Shown here: positions 22,049-36,219 of the stretch, one piece after another
Layout: each line of letters opens with the position of its first letter
How positions within the stretch are numbered: the stretch's first letter is position 1
Assembly: GCA_027475525.1 (NCBI GenBank)
Contig: JAMWFC010000077.1
Coordinates: forward strand, 1,674,001-1,738,000
Direction: 5' to 3'
From: Macrolepiota albuminosa
Lineage: Eukaryota > Basidiomycota > Agaricomycetes > Agaricales > Agaricaceae
Length of the DNA: 64,000 bases
The notes under the pieces: model-generated
The model's input: only the letters and a program-made list of their open reading frames with translations
Databases searched by the model: none
Told to the model about the DNA's origin: nothing
Translations under genes and position numbers: made by a program

Positions 22049-25000
22049 TCACATACAGGGTCAATCCTACAATGCTTAGCATTTAGTGGATCTACATAGA
22101 ACATAATTGCCAAATAGACTGCTGATTATCAGCAAGCATGACTTTTGGTTTTACTTTTCTCAATGACAAGACACAGCTGCCTTGAACTATATTTTGGGTA
22201 CAGGTATCCTGGAATCAATGCAGGTAATATATAATACTTCCAATGCCAATTTTGATGCTGATTATGATTGGTTGGGGCATAATTATATTTTGTCTGAATG
22301 AGGGGGGGTTAATACAAATATTCGGTGAGTCATAATATTGGATTATAATATAATTGTTCATTTACTGACACATCTTAAGTCAGTGTTGTGGCTTGCCAGC
22401 TACATAAAATCGAAAGGGCACCTTAGAGTTTGTATGTATTCTCACACTTGTGTGTGATGGCATTTATTCATGGATATGTTATTGCTATTCGAAACCAGTA
22501 CATTGTTTTGGTCCCAGATATGCAGCTATACAGGTGAAGAGGTGCCTAGGGCGTTGGCCTCCTTGGAAGTATTCACTCGTCTATAAATAAATAAATAAAT
22601 AAATATACAATATATTAGTTATTTGATTCTGTTGTTGTGGCTATGTACCATTTGAATATGTGACTATTGTACAGCTATTATAATCATGAACATATATTTT
22701 TACATTATTTATTTAATTATTTATTTTTAATATAGTAATAGCATGTAATTTCATGCATATAGTGGCTATGTATCAATTATATATTCAAATGATATCCAGC
22801 CACCAAGAGTCAGGTCCAATGCTTGATTACTGGCTTAGTCACATCCTAACAGGCCCTTTCTATCATAATAGCCTTATCCTTCAAATTCTTCCTTTATATA
22901 AATAGTGGATTTTGCTCATAGTAGTGGCAAGCTTTCTTCACTGGGTTTTTGATGCTACTCCACTTGCACCCTTTTAGTTATGCATATACTGTTCAGCTGT
23001 GGGTCTACTGAGGCGTTTCCTACTTAATATGTCCTTAGCTACTATGTAGCGAAAGTAGATAGCATTGTAGATGTACAGCTATATTTAATTATTTATTCTA
23101 ATTGTTCAAGTATATGACTGCTGCACAGCCATGAGTTCCATGATTGCTATATGTATTCTATATTATTACATTTTTTTGAGTGTGAAAACATCTAATTGAA
23201 TTAAACATCGTGTAATATTGTTTTTACCTTTACATATCATTTGAGACAATATAACTATTTACCCATTAATGTTAGATTTAATCTTTCTTGGTCCATGGTT
23301 TATAAAGGTATCGTACTTAGATAATTCATTGATCAAGCATTAAAGGAGAACAAAAAATATATACATATAATTTTCTTTGGTAGGTATTGCCAAACCATTT
23401 GTCCATATGGTCAATTATATAATTGAGTATTATTTTGATGTGATGACACTTATTACAATAAGTTGTTTTAATGATGATACTTATTTATTACTATAATAAC
23501 TGGTGAAAAAAAATACAAAAAAAAAACAAAAAAACAAACAAATAACACAACATGATAAGGGTGGTAGTATATTGAATGCTAGGTTCTATGGACGGTAGTA
23601 TATGTGGATGCTTGGTACTTGGGTTAATATACAAAGGCAATGAGAGAACAGTGATGAGAGCTTGTGGAACAATTCAGGGACAACTGATTGATCAGATGTG
23701 AGAAATAGGATAACTCAGTGAAAATATAATGGACCATGTTAAATAAAAATGTCTCAAGAGGTAGTATCAAAGCCATTGTAAGATATCAGTTGTCAATATT
23801 CATGTAATTCAATATTTGTTGCTTAAAATTGCCAGTACTGACCACTTTGCCGGCCCTCTGTTGGGTTTTTCTATTGTCTTCATATGTTCAGAGCTTCCTT
23901 TTTACCGGCTTGTAGTCTTTGCATTTGAGTGGTTGCCTCTTTCTCTTCTTGGTAATTGTCAGAGTGAGAATCATACATTTATTGTTTATATGGTCACTCA
24001 CTGGTGCAAATGTTTTATCCAGCAGCATTATTGATATCAAAATTGTTAACATCTTGTACTTTCCTCCTGTCAATGGAACAACTGTGAAGGATACCTGAGC
24101 TGCAACTATATCACCAATTCAGAAGGTCTGTGGTTTGATCCTCTTGAACCTTGATTTGTGTGAGCATCTATGTTTTATGGTCATTGTCCATATATTCTTA
24201 TGTTTTGTTTCTGTCTAGTGTTATTCTTGCTTGCACATACTCGACAACATTGTCTGATGTCCTCTTGAACCCCTCTCATGCAATTTTTTTGAGCAATTCA
24301 TTGGAGTCAGTATTCTTTTTGAACAGAATATGAACTTCTTATTTGTCTGAGTTTTTTGCAGGTGTAAACACCCTATTGTTTGCGTACAATATCTTATTTC
24401 CTTCATCTGACATTTCTTCCAACTATTCTTCCAGTTCACCCTCTTTGAACTCCTGGTCAAATGCTTTGTATACTGTTTTTGCCACAGCTATAGCATCATT
24501 GAACTGCTATGTGCTAAGCCTATCCAGTTTTATTGACTATTTGAGGTATTTACACTTCCAGTTGAATTCACTATATACCTATCAGCCATCTTGAATATGT
24601 GTAGCCTCATTGAACACTCACTTTATAGATCCTCTTATCTTAAACAGAGGCAGATCTATGTCTGATATTGCACTGTACACTATGAATGTTGCTTCCTTGT
24701 TTGTCATCTTGCTGTCCTCATCTGCTAGTAAGAGTCTCCATATTTTTGAGCTTTTGTACTGCTGTACAACTACCATACTTTTCCATTCTGGATTCTTCAC
24801 AAGACATTAACTCTATGTGTGGACATAATACATATATATTTTTATTTCACCTGAAGAATGTCATGGAGTTGTGCTTTCTCCTGATGCTAGTCATACTCAA
24901 TATGTTGTTCCAAGGTACTTCCTATGTTAATGTCCATTTAAATATTTTTTTATAATTCTAAAAGGCTTCATTCAGTATGCACTTGCATTGCTTTTGTTGT

Positions 25001-26115
25001 ACTCATTGTCCATTTTTGTATATGTGTATGTGATGATAAAATAGGCTACAGAATGTTTGGTGAGCTGATACCGTCTCATATCACATAGCAGCTATCTATT
25101 ATAAGCAACTTTTCAGGGTCAACTATCTGTATGGCTTCTTATTCTCATGTCATGTTGCATTGGTCTGATGCAGGCAATGTTTACAGGTTGACTGTCTGTA
25201 TGGCTTTATAGTGATTCAGATATATTTTATCTCTCCTATTCAATATGTTTGGAAATGATAAGATCGATACAATTTATTGGATATCTCTATATGCTAACCC
25301 TCCAACTATCTCATAGACAACTTCTTTTCCATAGATTCTCCTATCCCATGGGACTGTGTTCTTTTTCTTTTATTTTGAAGCATGTGCATTTCCGCATTGA
25401 TATATTTCTTATTCTGCTGTATCATTTTATTTGATTTTGGCTCATAAATTGTTTGTTTCCTAGATACTGAGTGGGTTACTTTGCTTCTAACATCTTTTAG
25501 GATTAAAATAGGTTAATTCAAACTGACTGATTGGTTTGCCTACATATTACCTATGTATTACTCTGTTATTACTACAGGATTGAACAAGGCTAATTCAAAT
25601 TGACATTTTGGCTTGTCTATTGGTATCCCTTACTTCTTACACCATTATGGCTATATTTTTCATAATATCTGGATGTTTCCATCTTTTCACCTTTCTATGT
25701 CCAGACTTGCTGGTCTGACACATGTAGAGCTTGTGTGAAATAGCAGTTTCTTATGCAGGTGTTGTTGTTCAATTTGTATTGATTTATTTGTCTAAGTGTA
25801 TATTAATGGTTCTTTATCTGTCTCCCAAATAGCTGGCTCAAAGCTTCTAACCCATCATTAACTCTGTATTATTTTTATTTGTTTCAAATATTTTTCCCCT
25901 ATATTTGGCTTGTATATTCAGTTTATCATGCAACCATGGGTACTTGTACTAATATATTTGGGTTATTTGACCCTTGTTGCTTTTGACGTTTATGTGTCCA
26001 TTAGTCTGCTGAGATACCATAAAACCTGCGTGCTGCAGGCTTTCTTATCCTCAACTCTTTTGCTCTATTTATCTATTACTATATTTGTTTATACATTGTT
26101 ATACTTAGTACTACC
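22049..26115. other. 4 kb AT-rich region, no gene recognised
   Basis: Long A/T-rich stretches, an AAAT microsatellite near 22580-22606 and polyA/AAAAC runs near 23510-23545. The short open frames have Leu, Phe, Ser and Cys biased composition, as expected from translated AT-rich DNA. One tRNA-like segment lies at 24085-24140 and is listed separately. Confidence 0.55.
24083..24140 (+). repeat. Possible tRNA-derived (SINE-like) segment
   Basis: ATACCTGAGCTGCAACTATATCACC...CAGAAGGTCTGTGGTTTGATCCTC resembles the 3' half of a tRNA, with a GGTTTGATCC B-box-like core. There is no convincing acceptor stem, so it is not a functional tRNA gene. Confidence 0.35.
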
Positions 26116-28869
26116 ATGCCTCCATGCAAAAAGTCAAAGAAATCCACAGATAAACCAGAAGATATGATGCATTCTTTGTATGAACAGCTGCAAGCTTTGT
26201 AAATTTCTATTTACCTATCTATGTCTCATTATTATACTGATATATTTGACTAAGAAATGCAGACCAATTGAACGTGTGCATTATATAATTATTTGTATGT
26301 ATGACCTTGGCATGTGCTATCAGTATATTTGCAGCTGTGTTAGCTAGCAACTTGCCTGTCAACGCCAATTCTGCATCTTCCTCTTTAGTCAAGTGCAGAA
26401 TTGGTGTCGCCTATAATGTGTACATCCTTGTATATCATGCTGATTTCAATGATTGCTTATTATTTGTAGTGATAGTACACCTTGTACATCTTTGCCAAAA
26501 AACAAGAGGGCTAGTGGCTCTTCAAGCATTGATTTCCCAGTTATGTGCATACTAATGTTATGTTCTTGACCTTCGGTTGACTGCATACTGTTTATTTAAA
26601 CGTGCCTTGGAGAAGCTTTTGGCCGGTACAGGTGATGCACTGTCCACTTTAACTGGGCAAACTATATTAGTTGGATTGCACTATTTGTACTATGATCCAC
26701 CTGAAAATGTTGTTTCTCGTATATCTTCAGGTGCAGTCACATCCTTTCAGATAAACCTCAGGTTGCAGAGGTCATGAAATTGACCACACATATCCTTCCC
26801 AATATAAAGGCTGATTCAGACAATAACTTCATGTCTGAAAATTCCTCAGATAACAGAAATAGCATCATATCTCTTGCAGAAAGCAACAATTTGCTGGAAG
26901 TGTCAGTATTTTATTTTTAAATTTATTGTAAATACTGCTCATGCATTGTTTTTTATTTTTATTTTTATTTGTGATATTGGTATATTTTGCATTTATAAAC
27001 TGCCTGCCCATTTATTGGACGACAAATTCTACATCACTAGTGAACCTATTGTTGATAAAGATGCATCCGACGATGGAGTTGACAGAAGTAGCTTTGAGTT
27101 GTTGGAATTACCTGATGATGAAGCTGATACAGCAGACTTAGTTTTCTCAGACAGTGCACTGATTGTATGCATTAATTCTAATAACAAATCATTAGTATTT
27201 GCTGTCTACACTAATAAGCAAGAGTGTGCTGGTGATAACGGAGATTGTTGTGTTATGAAAGACACCAGTATGTCTGTACATGGTGTCACTACTAAACACG
27301 ATGATCCTATCAATGTTGGTGCTGGTGAACATTATAATATTGAAGAGTAGCATCTTATTATTTGCTTGATTGATTTCTGTATTCTGATATTTCTTTTTTG
27401 GTTTTCTCCGCTACATACAGTATGCTTCCTTATCTTCCATATGTCTGTTTATAGTATCTGCATCGCAATATATACTAGTCTGTTACTATTTATTGACATA
27501 TTTTTTGCACAGTCGCATGTTCAATATCATACCATATGGATATGATAAACAAATCAGTGATGCATCAGTGCGATTTGCATGTATATCAGCCATGATATTG
27601 AAGATGTCTGAAGAAAATGCAGAGTAAGTGCTTATGTTGTCTTGTTCATGTGCATCATCGTTACACATGTATAGATCTTTGATTTGAGGCCTATTGTGGG
27701 TTGACCATGGCTTATATATGCATTCAGCTCACATACATCCTGATAATCTTACTGCCAAATCTTGTCACCTTGTCTTAAACCATAGGAGTAATGTCTTTTG
27801 CATTGACATCATGTTCAGTATTATGTCTGCGTCTCATCTCTTTGATTCCAGCATAGAAGTCAGCAGTTACTCATCCTCCTATAAACAGAAACAATTGATA
27901 ATTGTGCCATTCCAGCAAGAATTCCTATATTCTATAGCCAACATTAGAAACGTGTTGGGTTTGCATTCTGATTCCATGGGCTCTTACTCAAGCTATGGGA
28001 TGGCCTTTGTAACCAAAGTCGAAGAGAAGAATGTGTCCTTCAAAAACTGTAAATTTTCAACTTGTGTGTAGCATACCTTTGTGCTGACTTCACTTTGTAG
28101 CAGGTGGTTATTCAGTGCCTGCTCTTTTGAAGCCTCCTCTACTTACAGACAATTTGATGTTTTCTGTCAAATCTGCTCCTATCATACCAACTCTAAAGTT
28201 CAAGAATTCTATGGAGGTGGTAATAAATTATGAATCAACAGGTGTGTCTTCTATGTCATTATTCATTGACTTCTTTATTTATTTATTTCCAGTGTCTGTA
28301 TACAACAGTCATTTGGAAACTGGACCTGCCTTTTGATTTTTGGCTGCTGACTTCAATGCTACCGCTAGTTGGCGCTTATACAATAGTAACACATCCAATG
28401 TTCCTGAGGGGTCCATTGTTGTCATGAGTTACACAGCTGGATGATTTGAAGCATCCTCTTCAGTGTATATTGACCATTTATTATGATATTCTTATTGGTT
28501 ATTTATTTATTTATTTGTAGTTTCCTTTCGACTAACATCAAGTTCATCATGGTTCTTCACACTCCTAATCTTGTTGTGGTTGGTGGTGCAGGCATTAGGC
28601 ACATGGCATCCTTGATGAGACCTGGTGGTCTTGAAGGGTCTGAATATAATGCTCCGGGGAGGTCGAAAGATATTTTTTCTTCTGGTTCTGTGAGTGGTAT
28701 ACTCTCCAGACACCATAGTGCCAGCTCCAAGATGTCTCACAATGCTGGTTTGACTGCTTCTCCCCAATCTGGTGTTGGTAGATCAGCCACAAATTGGGGT
28801 GCTACCTCTAAGCCAGCTTGTTCTGCTGGGCTACCCAAGAGGAAAGGTAAAAATAAAGAAGCAATCTGA
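26116..28869 (+). CDS. Intron-containing orphan gene, function unknown (possibly decayed)
   Basis: Starts MPPCKKSKKSTDKPEDMM at 26116. Putative introns 26199-26262, 26274-26334 and 26420-26469 have GT-AG ends and preserve frame through ASNLPVNANSASSS and KNKRASGSSSIDFP, but the second exon would be only 11 nt. Later exons include an acidic stretch (27001-27350; DDGVDRSS, LELPDDEADTADLVF), MFNIIPYGYDKQISDASVRF (27516-27630), a Ser-rich piece (27800-28010), an intron at 28242-28292 and a final Gly/Ser-rich exon ending PKRKGKNKEAI at 28869. No domain is recognised. The basic start, acidic middle and Ser-rich tail suggest a nuclear or regulatory protein, which is a guess. It could be two genes, and some exons may be broken. 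Confidence 0.4.
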
Positions 28870-31094
28870 TTGCTGGCACATGGACCACATATAGTTCCTT
28901 CAATTTTTCGTGCCTGTTGGTATAAGTTTGATATTATTGTTTGCTGTGTTCTAATACCTTGATTTTTTTCACTTTGCTGAACTATGTCGTACTATTTCTG
29001 CTTACATCACTATGTTTGACTACAAAATATGGTGTGTTGTAATGAATTGATATTATTTTCAATGTGCTAGTGGTCTCATGTAAAAATGTCATAGATGGAT
29101 AAAACTATCTCAGTATGATCTTCATATTCATTGATATTATAGCACATATTTACTGTTTGACTGTTTTACTTGCTGAAGGTTGTGTCGTCTGTTTTGTATG
29201 ACTAATCCTTGTTGTTTGAATTTGTCCGTAGTTAATCTGATGTCAATCTAAATATGGGCTGCTATTACATATATATATATGTGGCACATTAACACCCCCA
29301 AACCTCCATCTTGTCCTCTCTCCTGCCCTCTCCACATACACATGTACTTTCTGATATTTTTGTTATATGTCTGTGACTTCTCTGCATCCTTGCTTATTAA
29401 ATGAGGCTTTTGCATCCTGTTTCTGGTTTACTGATGCGCTGCTATCAGACAGAAATCTTACTACCCACTATGAACAAGATACAGCAATCTATGTGAGTGA
29501 ACATTGTCAACTTGTTTATTGTTGATGATATCATAAGTATATGCTGTTGTTGTTTTGTAGCAACTTGTTAGCCAGATAATTACAGAGGAAGCTATGGTTT
29601 TTCCTGCCTGCAAGGATGATCAGTATTCTCTGTTTTGCACTCTTATGGTGAGAGATAATGTGCCCATGATACCTGAAAAGATCCTGATAGATGCTTGATT
29701 TCAGATTCTCATGGCCTATTGTGTTGTGGATGTATTTGAGATGATGAATGGGGGGGCTATTTGAAGACCCTCTTTATTTGGCCCTGTAGTTGACAACTAC
29801 AAAGCAGTACATGACATTGTTTCTATTGGCTTTTATCAATTGATCAAGTACAATATTTTATGTATTACCTAGCCTATGAAAAGCCTTAATAATGTTCCTG
29901 CTCTACTGGAAAGATCCCAGAACACTCTAAACTCTCATATACATGCACTTCAATCCAAGGCATGTAGAGATAAACAATTTGACTCTTCCACATATTATTT
30001 GTCGGAAGGCGGCCCCTTGATTTGTTTGTACTCAAGTCTTGCTCAGCACATTGGGAAAAAAATGTTGTCACTACACTCATCAACTTGACCTCTGTGGCTC
30101 TGCATTTGGAATGTCTTCTTAAAGTACATTAATATCTATATTGTATATGTATTGTTAATGCTGAAAATATTGGTGCTCATATCAGGGAAATTTATTTTTG
30201 CCTACAGACATTGAGTCCATCAAGAGTATAATAGTTTCCAGGTATGATACTTTTCAGTTTAATTGTTATTTATATCTTAGATTTTGATACTGCAGGTCAG
30301 AGAATGACCAGTCTGAGCTCACATTTTGTGCATGGTCAATCAAGGTGTTATAGAAACTTTGTACACCCAGTTTCTCCATGTAGGAGGTTGCAATGAATGC
30401 CTCCTAGGCATCATGCATGGTGGATGTGCTCACAAATCTATTATATAGTTCAAGGTTGCATGATTGTAGTGCAAAACATGATGTCAGAACCAGGCCTACA
30501 AAAACACGTTCTCTGTACAGATGATCACCACCATATTAGCATGCTGCTAGATGATTGCACACATCCATTGTCCAGTAACTTGGACTTCCTTTAATATAGA
30601 TGAATATGCTTTGATTCTGCCTTTTGTGGCTTTATACCTTCTGATAGGTGCAATGCTATGCCTACCACATCATCAATGATACTACTGAGGCACTAGTGCA
30701 TATTCTCAGTATACACCTTTGTCGTCTTAGTTACTCCAGGTGTTTTATTCCTGCCTTCAGCAGGAGGTACCACAGAGAATGATTGTACAGGTTGCTGACC
30801 AGTATAGTATGGTTTCCCTGCTTTATTCCAGTGAGGTGGGGCCTCTTGTCTCCCTCATTCCTCCACCACCTGTTGGTCAGGAACTCAACTCAGTTCTGAA
30901 GAGGGAGGATTTCCTCTCCCACTGTCCAGCTGTTGTGTTCATTGGATATATTGTTGTCTCATCTTGTCAATGGGCATTATTCCATTGAATGCAATACCCT
31001 GGTCATCAATCCAGAAGTGTTCCTGGTGATTCAGATCTTGATTTTGCATGTACTGATAGGTGACCCTCTTAGCAAACTTATCTGCCAATGGCAC
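28870..31094. other. Region with only broken frames
   Basis: AT-rich with an (AT)n run near 29265-29280. Plus-strand frames near 29570-29700 (QLVSQIITEEAMVF) and 30740-30960 (LIPPPPVGQELNSVL) look like isolated exons of a dead gene but cannot be connected. Confidence 0.35.
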
Positions 31095-31409
31095 TCAATT
31101 TGTCAGTGGAGTCTTCTCCACTGATTCCTGTTTTATGTGAGGGTGCACTGACTCCTCCGCCTCCTCTGGGTGACTGTCTATCACTGGGATGGTAGATACT
31201 AACTCAGCTGTCAACAGAGGTCTTCTTGGCTGACCTCTGAACATGTTCTGCCTTTGTGCTGCAGCAAATCTTGCTGCAAATTGTTTGTCAGACTCCCCTA
31301 CTTGCTGAGGTGCATATATATTACTCATTGCTTCCTCCAAATGTGGAGACAGCTCTGGCTTTGCTGATGGAGGTATATTTGGTATCAAATTTGCTCCCTC
31401 TGGAGTCAA
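31095..31409 (-). pseudogene. Gag-like fragment
   Basis: A 104-codon frame with EGANLIPNIPPSAKPEL, then HLEEAMSNIYAPQQ and a charged stretch FAARFAAAQRQ, ending in an acidic tail. The composition resembles the N-terminal part of a retrotransposon gag. No zinc knuckle is visible, so the assignment is tentative. Confidence 0.35.
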
Positions 31410-32275
31410 GGCAGCAGACCCTCAATTAGCTTTGTGATACATATATGCTTGGGCTTCAAGCTCAAGAATCCAAACATACAAAGTAATATATTCAACTGTA
31501 TTTGACTGAGGTACACTGTCACCTTGAGCTTATATCAACCATATGTGCTTTAGTATATATACTCCTAGTCGAGTACGCATTGTGTCTTCAGTAATGCTAG
31601 GGTATCGTCACATCACAGCTCCCTCTGCACCAATTGATCACGTGCCCCACACGTGCAATCCTGGTATACAGTTCTCCTCCTGCTACTCAATGCCCCCTGG
31701 GACTTATCCCAGACACCCCAGAACCCCAGAAATCTGGACCCAGCCCCGTAGTACTTATAGTGTAGCTCTCCGTTGTATTTGCTAGTCTTGATATTAACTT
31801 GAATTGTTGCATGTCCTCTGCTTGATTGGTACGCACTGACAGGCACGCTTCGACTGGCATGCTTGAACAACCACATGCTCTAAGTTTGGTATGCACTTTG
31901 CAACTTGCAATTTGTTAACCCGGTCTTGTCTTAGAACCCCCGATTCCTGACTCAATCCCCACCCAACCCCCAGCCTCTAAAACCCAAAACCCCTGGACCA
32001 AGTTCCCTTCCCTGGGATTACCCCTGTCTGTGTCTTGAACCCTGGAGTCCTAGCCCTGGAGTTCTAGACACCTGAGTATCTGTAGGTCAAGTCCACCTCA
32101 TAAGGGTGTTGCTTTCCCGGAAAGCCCCTGACTTAGCAGAACCTGACAGGTATCTTTTCTATAGCATCACACACTGAACCTGCAGGGTGGACTCACTCTG
32201 TCCACTCTCCTTGTTATTGGAAGTTTTATCCTCCCAGTGTACTGCCAGAGTTCTCTGCTCAGGAATTGCTGCTTC
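31410..32275. other. Cytosine-rich spacer between gag-like fragments
   Basis: On the plus strand it is rich in CCCC and CCTGG words (31600-32060), unlike the AT-rich surroundings. It may be an LTR or leader of the element that supplied the two gag-like frames, but no paired copy is in the window. Confidence 0.3.
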
Positions 32276-32575
32276 CTAAAACACTTCAACCCCCTGCTGC
32301 CATTGCATCATAGGAGTGGATTCAGTTGGAACTCTCCAACTGCCTACTTCTGGTCTTGGAATTTTTCCCAAGAAGTATAATGAAGGTCTATAACCTTCAG
32401 CAGAACTCTGAGCACTACTCTTGCTCTGAAACTGTTGCCCTAGCCTGGCTGGCATGTAAGATGCATTGTCTTTGCTGGAGTTTTGATCCAGGTTTTCCCC
32501 TGCTACTCCTGGTCTCACTGCACCACTCAGTGCAGCTGTCGGCTGCACTTCACTCCATTGTGTTCCTCCTGGCAT
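32276..32575 (-). pseudogene. Second gag-like fragment
   Basis: A 99-codon frame, Pro, Gly, Ser and Gln rich (PGGTQWSEVQPTAALSG, MPARLGQQFQSKSSAQ), on the same strand as 31095-31409 and about 870 bp upstream of it. Probably another piece of the same decayed element. Confidence 0.3.
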
Positions 32576-35455
32576 TCCCTGAGGCTGTCGGGAGGGCTCC
32601 TCTACTATAGCCTCAGCATATTCTGACTCAGGTCAACTCAGGTCAGTCAAAGCAGCTTGAGGATAAGCCAACAACTGGTCAATGGTCTCACCATTGCAGG
32701 TCAGTTCAGAAGATTGATTGGTATCTATTCAATCAGGCATTGCTACATCTCTTTTAATCTAGAAATATGTGTCAAAGAAGTTGATGCACTGTTCAATGCA
32801 ATTACAGTCTAGACACATAGTATTTGTCTATAGTATCAGAATTGAACCTAAAAGGTTCAAAAAAGTATAACAATGTCAAGTAATAGTTTAGCCTTATGGT
32901 CATACAGCAGAACCAAATCGGTGTTCGATTCTAGTACTATATATGACAGCAAGTTAGCTGCCTTAGATAAGGCAGCCATACACAATATGTACAATATTTA
33001 ATAAATATAATTATTTACTTAAATAATTACATGAGTACAATAGTTATTGACACAACACTGTAGAGTCAAGCTCTATGGCCACTGTTTGTTACATCTGAGC
33101 TGATAGAAGAACATCCAGCATAGTTTGATAATAAGCAAGTTGCAAAGAGTGGCATGTTATAGGGTGACCCAGAGGATCCTCAAAAAGAGAAACTGAAAAA
33201 GAAGAGGAAAAGCATCAAAAATTTGGAGGATAAACAGTCATTTAAGTGTAATTAAATATAAACCAAAAGAGAAAGGATAGGATTGTGCAGGCAGGTAAGA
33301 AGCTCCAACAACTGCTTGGCAATGAAAATTTTGATGATGTCTTTAATACATAATGAAAATAAAGCTACTTGCTATTAGAGATCCTCTTCAACTTTGTTCC
33401 ATGAGTCTACAACATCATTGCCACTTTGAAAAGAATAAAAAAAGGCTGCTCAAGATTATTCATATATATATACTCATGCAATCAAAAGAATGAATAATTC
33501 ATAATAGCTAATTACAATAAAGATGGCATGTAATTGAGATGATAGCAACAGGAGCAACAATTGGAAGTGATGAAATGACTTCCATTTTTTCCAGTCTGTT
33601 GGCATATGCTGTCCAAATACCAAGATCATATGCACTGGTGGCAGTAGAATGAACTCAGAAATGTAGTTTGTAAAAATTGAACATATACTAAAGATCTCAA
33701 AGCATAGCTAGTATTTCATCTGCAGTGCAACATTTAATGATAAAGCAGAGAACTGGTAGATGAGTGTCAATAGTTAATTGAAAATAATATAAAATTTGAC
33801 AGAAAAGATAATTTCTCTGCATGTTGACATATGCAAAGCAATCTGCTTGAGTTTGTATAGCAGTTGAGCATCCATGTTTAATTCCATTCTTGATCATATA
33901 TAGGCAGGACACTACAGAGCTATGAGCAAGAAGAGACACAGAATTCAGAGTAATATGAAGTCATCCACAACATTGAGATCTGGCTACAAAGATTGAGCAT
34001 TACTCAAAAGGAGGGAGTAGATATTCTTCTCTGACAGTTGATGCAGGTTGATGATCTTTTTTGCACTCTTTGGCTTTGATATTCTATTTTTTGAATACAC
34101 AAAATTTGTTCACAAAATAAATTGAGTCTGAATGCACATAACTAACCACCTGCAAAACCAATAATATAAGCTTTTAAAGTTTCTTGAGCCTGTCCATGAG
34201 ATGCAACAGCATGCTTTACAAGCTTATGTTCCTAAACAGATGCATTAGCTGGCAAGGAGAGTATTTGAAAGATGTAAGAAGAATTTGTATAATGAGCAGT
34301 AAAATAGCTTAAGAATCCAATCATGAAGTAACATTAACTTTATTTTTTCTGCTGCATGTCCATTAAGATTGACCTTCTCAACTTCTCCATTAAATCATTC
34401 AGAAGAAAAAAGCCACCATGCATAAGCTGGTCCAAAGTGCTTGAAAATCTATATATAATGCATAGAGAGATAGTGATTGGACTTTAAATAGACACCAAAT
34501 TCAAGGGCTTTCTGACAGAAAAGTTGAAGACAGCGCTGTGCACATTTAACATTGTATATTGTAATTAAAAAAGCAGCAAGTAATTGCTCTGCTACTAATA
34601 AGTACAGTGCCAAATAGTATACCTGACTACTATCACATCAAAATTTTGTGGATGATGTTGTTCATGATAGAACATCTGGTGCTGTATTTGAAATGTTATT
34701 GTTGGTGCTTTTTTGCCATGCAAGCCACAGAATTGTGGGTTGTATATTGCATAATTAGTGCCACTAATTTGCCTTTTGAAAAAAATAATTTGTACCAAGC
34801 TAGATCAATCCCACACAATTAGATTGATTCAAAGATTCAGAAATAAAAGTGACATTATTTGGAAGTCACTCAATTTTTAATGGCCAGATGATGTTATTAA
34901 TATTGTCTTCAAAGTCTTGCTATTGTGCTGCATCCAGAAAATGCCCAGCAATTATGACGTTGGACAAGAAGTCATGAACAACTCTTATATATATATATTT
35001 GTAAATCATGCATAAGTAATAAAAATTATGCATAAAGTCCAATAGCAAACATGCAATTGAAAGCCAGCCTGGAAGAAAATTAATTTCTAAGCATCAGGTG
35101 CCATGTTGGTTGAGGATCTTCTTTTGTTTTTTTGGCTGTTTTTGCATTGTAAGACTGAAATGCATATTTAAGCTGGTCTTAATTATTTTTGAGTCAGAAG
35201 TCTTATAAATTGAAGACAGAATTTAAATGAATGCTTGAAAGATGTACTAACAATGCCATACCTAGCTTGACTATTAATATCATTGTGCACAATATAGCAA
35301 AAATTACATGGATAAGTTTTTTGTATATAAGCAGCACTGCCATTAAATTTCCATGATGCTGAAATATAAGAGGTTTGAAGTGCTGCTACAATCTTGACTG
35401 TTGCTGGTAATTGATGTCTATATATTTGCATGAGCATGCCTATAAATAGAACCAC
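32576..35455. other. AT-rich region, no gene recognised
   Basis: Only short frames of AT-rich composition. Minus-strand text at 35183-35440 (YIQKTYPCNFCYIVHND) may be a fragment of a decayed transposon protein, as it continues a minus-strand pattern seen right of the solo LTR at 35456-35890. Confidence 0.4.
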
Positions 35456-35890
35456 TGTAAGGGCGACCTCTAGAGGCTGTGGCTCAGTCACACAGCTGGC
35501 AGAGGGAGATCCAAAGAGAACAAGTCTAGAGATTCCCTATGCCAGGTTGGATGCTTCTGGGGCCTCTGAAGCATGGAAAACAACTGTACAGTACAACAAA
35601 ACCTTAAAAACTCAAAAATTGCCTATACAAACAACTGCACAAATAAGGGGCAAACTCTGGCAAACTCTGGCTTATATAAGTGGTCTGAAAGTGGTGCTGA
35701 GAGGCTCACACTTGTCTGAATGGTAGCTAAAGAACCAGAGCACCTCGAGGGCTGAGAGTAGTACTAACAGATGGTGTTGAAAGAATAGAAACAGTAAAAT
35801 GAAATAATGTCAGAAGAAGTAAGAAAATAAATGAAGAGAGAGTGAAGAGATAAGGAGTGAGAAAAGGAAGAAATGAGGAGTCCCCTGACA
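35456..35890 (+). mobile_element. Solo LTR, family A
   Basis: 435 bp from TGTAAGGGCGACCTC to TCCCCTGACA, flanked by ACCAC at 35451-35455 and 35891-35895. It contains CTTATATAAG, a TATA-like palindrome. It is the best preserved copy of a family also found at 21526-22043, 47867-48318 and, as fragments, at 37189-37258 and 42136-42265. Confidence 0.92.
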
Positions 35891-36219
35891 ACCACTATGT
35901 TTAATGAATAGTTGTGAATCATATATCTGCATATATGTGTTTTAGCCCACTAACAAGTGACATAAAAAGATAGTTTAGCTGTTCAAGGCTTGGCTCATAT
36001 GGACCCAGAAGAGTCATTGCAAAATAAGCATTACCATACAAGAAGCAAACAGTCTGATCAAGATTGTTAAATACAGCATATACAGCTCCTGCTGAGTGTG
36101 GTTGATTCTTAGTAATGCTAAACCTAGAAATGAAGTCAAATCAGTTTGATAATGAATAAGCATTTTAGAAAGATATCAGTCCATATTAAAAGTGAGGCTT
36201 AGCCCCACATTGCAAGTGA

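Noticed and set aside
24610..24955. Hydrophobic frames as membrane proteins
   Set aside because: Leu, Phe, Ser and Cys bias is typical of translated AT-rich DNA, and no start context or splice pattern supports them.
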